A stretch of 14,363 nt of DNA from the NCBI GenBank assembly GCA_964354865.1, contig CAYHBN010000036.1, positions 1 through 14,363 on the forward strand, written 5' to 3'. This document shows positions 11,998-14,363 of this stretch, one piece after another. The translations under genes were made by a program, and so were the position numbers. The first letter of the stretch is position 1. Each line of letters begins with the position of its first letter. The DNA comes from JAHFJU01 sp964354865. Lineage in GTDB: Bacteria > Patescibacteriota > Gracilibacteria > UBA1369 > UM-FILTER-53-11. A model generated the notes under the pieces. That model was not told where the DNA came from. It saw only the letters and a list, made by a program, of their open reading frames with translations, and made no database searches.

Positions 11998-14052
11998 ATG
12001 AAGCAAAATACAACTCAGATTCCGTTACGAGAACTATTGAAAGGCACCGAAATGATCGATTTTTCGAAGTTTACAAGTAAAGCAGCCTTACAAGAGTCTC
12101 GGACTCTTTTAGATGATTTATTGAAGCAAGCAAAGATACAGTTTAAGCAGCTTATTAAAACTCCTGTTGAAACTGCGAGCTATGAGTCGGTTGTACTGGC
12201 ACATTTAACAAGCGATCGCGAGTTAGGAATTTTATTTTCCTTCATCGATACGTTGAATTCGGTGAGTGCGAACGATGAGACTCGCGCACTTATTGAAAAG
12301 TTTGAGCCTCAGTTGGTTGCCTTTGGTAATGAGGTGAGTTTGAGTGCGCCGTTATATGCACTTTTGAAGTCAGTGTTAAAAAAGACAAAGCGCGCCGATG
12401 AAAAACGGTCAATTCAGTTGCTTATGAAAGATATGGAACACGCGGGTGTCTTACTTAACGATAGTAAGAGAAAGAGAATTGCGGCAATTAATAAAGAGCT
12501 CAGCGCTCTTGGGCAGAAATTTGAGAATAATGTGATCGATAGTCGAAAGCTATTTTCAAAGGTAATTGAAGATGAGTCGGTATTGGGTTTTATGCCAGAC
12601 TCCGACAGAAATGAGGCGCGAGAAATGGCACAGACAGAAGGTGAAAAGACCGGTTTTCTTTTTACGTTGTTGCCACCGCAGTACGCGGCAGTCATGAAGT
12701 ACTGTACTAATAGAGCAGTACGCCAGGAGTTTTATGAAGAGAATACGAAAATTGCGACGAGTGGCAAGTTCGATAATCGTAAATTGATTTTAAAGATTTT
12801 GTCGTTGCGAAGCGAGAAGGCAAAATTACTAGGATTTAAGAATTACGCACAGTATGCACTGCAAATCCGAATGGCGCCTTCAGAAAAGAAGGTTCTTTCA
12901 GTGATGGATTCGGTCTATAAAAAAGCCCTTCCTGCTGCGAAAAAGGAGAGCGAGTTGCTTTCTCAGTATGCGCATGCTGAGTGCTCGGTGCCATTGCAGA
13001 AAAAAGAAAAATTCAGTGAATGGGATATGCCTTTTTATAGTGATCGATACCGACGCAGTCACCTTAAATTTGACGATGCAAAACTACGCGATTACTTCGA
13101 ATTAAATGTCGTAATCGCAGGACTCTTTGCCGTATGTAAAAAACTGTACGGCATTACCTTTAAAGAAATTCAGACGAGTGTTTATGCCGACGGTGTTCGT
13201 GTGTATGAAGTCTATCGCGCTAATATACTTGTGTCATATTACATCGCTGACTTTTACGCGCGGCCAAGTAAGCGCGGCGGTGCATGGTGTAATATGCTTC
13301 GTGAAGGTTTTGTGTATAACGAAAAATCATCGTTGCCGATTATGATTAATGTGATGAATTTTCCAAAACCAAGCAAGAAATTTCCTTCACTTTTAATGCA
13401 TCGCGATGTTGAGACGTTGTTTCATGAGTTTGGTCATGCGGTGCATGCAATCCTTTCAAGTAATCAGCTGCCCAATTTAAATGGTTTTCATGTTGAGTGG
13501 GATTTTGTAGAATTTCCTTCTCAGATTTTTGAAAACTGGACGTGGGAAAAATCAGTTCTTAACGATTTTGCAAAACACTACAAAACGGGTGAGGTACTGC
13601 CACAGTCAGATATCAATGCCATGTGGAAGCTTAAAACGTGGCTTGGTGGGTATCATGTCGTTCGTCAAAATGAATTTGGATATTTAGACATGGCCTTGCA
13701 TACGCTGCCCGTTCCTAAAACGGTACAGGCGCTCGATTCATTGTGTTATAGGATTGTTTCAAAACGAACGGTGTTACCAAAACAAAAAGGCTATGCGATG
13801 TACGCATCATTCGGGCATATTTTTGCAGGAGGCTATAGTGCAGGCTATTACAGCTATCTGTGGGCAGAAATCCTTGAGGCTGATTGCTATGAATTCTTAA
13901 AAAAGAAAGGTATTGTTTCTTCGACTACGGGAGCTCTTTTTGCAAAATATATTCTTGAGCCAGGTACACGTGAGCCTGGCGAAAAGTTGTTCAAATCATT
14001 GTTAAAACGAAGTGCTCGCATAGAGCCACTTCTCAAAAAATACGGTATTTAA
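11998..14052 (+). CDS. M3 family oligopeptidase (Dcp/oligopeptidase A-like)
   Basis: This zinc metallopeptidase of the thimet-oligopeptidase family cleaves short peptides, probably in the cytoplasm since there is no signal peptide. From the ATG at 11998 it has 684 residues, the normal size for Dcp and PrlC (about 680). The zinc site is HEFGH (H476, H480), with the third ligand Glu505 in WDFVEFPSQIFENW. Other conserved M3A blocks are FYARPSKRGGAWCNM and FGHIFAGGYSAGYYSYLWAEILEADCYEF, the latter holding the substrate-binding tyrosines. The PSKRGGAW block looks more like Dcp than thimet oligopeptidase, but dipeptidyl versus endopeptidase activity cannot be settled here. A longer form from TTG 11953 would add 15 residues and lies upstream of the -10 box. 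The PEP carboxylase gene begins 20 bases later. Confidence 0.93.
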   Translation: MKQNTTQIPLRELLKGTEMIDFSKFTSKAALQESRTLLDDLLKQAKIQFKQLIKTPVETASYESVVLAHLTSDRELGILFSFIDTLNSVSANDETRALIEKFEPQLVAFGNEVSLSAPLYALLKSVLKKTKRADEKRSIQLLMKDMEHAGVLLNDSKRKRIAAINKELSALGQKFENNVIDSRKLFSKVIEDESVLGFMPDSDRNEAREMAQTEGEKTGFLFTLLPPQYAAVMKYCTNRAVRQEFYEENTKIATSGKFDNRKLILKILSLRSEKAKLLGFKNYAQYALQIRMAPSEKKVLSVMDSVYKKALPAAKKESELLSQYAHAECSVPLQKKEKFSEWDMPFYSDRYRRSHLKFDDAKLRDYFELNVVIAGLFAVCKKLYGITFKEIQTSVYADGVRVYEVYRANILVSYYIADFYARPSKRGGAWCNMLREGFVYNEKSSLPIMINVMNFPKPSKKFPSLLMHRDVETLFHEFGHAVHAILSSNQLPNLNGFHVEWDFVEFPSQIFENWTWEKSVLNDFAKHYKTGEVLPQSDINAMWKLKTWLGGYHVVRQNEFGYLDMALHTLPVPKTVQALDSLCYRIVSKRTVLPKQKGYAMYASFGHIFAGGYSAGYYSYLWAEILEADCYEFLKKKGIVSSTTGALFAKYILEPGTREPGEKLFKSLLKRSARIEPLLKKYGI

Positions 14053-14072
14053 AAACACTCTCTATCACCTTT

Positions 14073-14363
14073 ATGTTTAATCCTGTTTCACAGCGAAAAA
14101 TACCGGTGCTCATGGCGACGCAACATCCTGACAATGCGCGTGCACCTTCGTGGGCCGATTCTGCGTACGTAACTTCTCAGCAAGAAACGCAAGATTTATT
14201 TGAAAGTTTTGAGACGCTTAATTGTGATGAATATATGTGGGATTGGGAAGGCAAGTTTGCCGATGAAGCAATGCTTGAACGTTTGTATAGCAAGTATTTA
14301 AAAACCTTTCAAAAGAAGCAAATTGGTAAAGATGTGTTTATAACCATGCGTATTCCCAATATT
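14073..14363 (+). CDS. ppcA: Archaeal-type phosphoenolpyruvate carboxylase, N-terminal part (runs off the window)
   Basis: The open frame starts at ATG 14073 and is still open at the window edge, giving 97 codons. The enzyme would carboxylate phosphoenolpyruvate to oxaloacetate. The N-terminus carries the hallmarks of the archaeal-type (PpcA, TIGR02751-like) family: IPVLMATQHPDNA at 10-22, DEYMWDWEGKFADE at 52-65 and the start of the TMRIPN block at 91-96. The family is about 500 residues long, far shorter than the 900-residue bacterial PEPC, so roughly one fifth is visible. It lies 20 bases after the M3 peptidase stop, with no Shine-Dalgarno motif and no clear promoter, so read-through is likely. 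Catalytic residues further on cannot be checked. Confidence 0.9.
   Translation, partial: MFNPVSQRKIPVLMATQHPDNARAPSWADSAYVTSQQETQDLFESFETLNCDEYMWDWEGKFADEAMLERLYSKYLKTFQKKQIGKDVFITMRIPNI

Overview
The window is bacterial chromosome with compact genes, mostly small proteins, short spacers and two-way gene orientation. It uses the standard code: TGA is a stop for the HNH gene and for the first minus-strand gene. I see no rRNA, tRNA, insertion sequence, phage gene or CRISPR array. The mix fits a Candidate Phyla Radiation (Patescibacteria, probably Parcubacteria-like) genome: an EF-Tu domain II-like barrel on a disordered arm, a solitary HNH protein, many 2-TM proteins of unknown role, an archaeal-type PEP carboxylase, and no recognisable Shine-Dalgarno sequence before the assigned starts. 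This assignment is inference; no phylogenetic marker is present.

Layout. Bases 1-1187 hold a possible gene tail on the plus strand and a minus-strand gene for a disordered protein ending in an EF-Tu domain II-like barrel. A 315-base gap with divergent promoters leads to an HNH endonuclease (1503-2342). A Bcp-type peroxiredoxin (2999-2475, minus) is divergent from two unknown membrane-anchored proteins (3028-4296). Two minus-strand membrane proteins follow, DUF1761 (4728-4303) and YibE/F (5853-4804). Divergent from yibE/F is a zinc-type ABC importer, in the order binding lipoprotein, ATPase, permease (5938-8395). It continues into a 77-residue 2-TM protein and a 2-TM/PH-like protein (8400-9203). 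Next come a DoxX-family protein with a Cys-rich tail and uracil-DNA glycosylase (9276-10409), then a small acidic protein with its own promoter and a terminator (10506-10814). A 365-residue unknown (11913-10816, minus) converges on that terminator. The right end holds a Dcp/PrlC-like M3 oligopeptidase (11998-14052) and the first 97 codons of archaeal-type PEP carboxylase (14073 to the edge).

How it works together. The clear system is the metal importer: the lipoprotein captures Zn2+ (ligand set HHHD by family comparison), the ABC-3 permease moves it and the ATPase drives it. The peroxiredoxin (peroxide removal) and Ung (uracil excision) are independent housekeeping functions. The oligopeptidase (peptide recycling) and PEP carboxylase (oxaloacetate formation) may be co-transcribed.

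The most striking signal is in the promoters. At several genes a -10 hexamer ends exactly six bases before the start codon, three times with the same hexamer TACACT, so transcripts would begin at or next to the start codon. This leaderless arrangement, with the lack of Shine-Dalgarno motifs inside operons, was used to choose several starts. I found no clear multi-gene system that looks wholly new.
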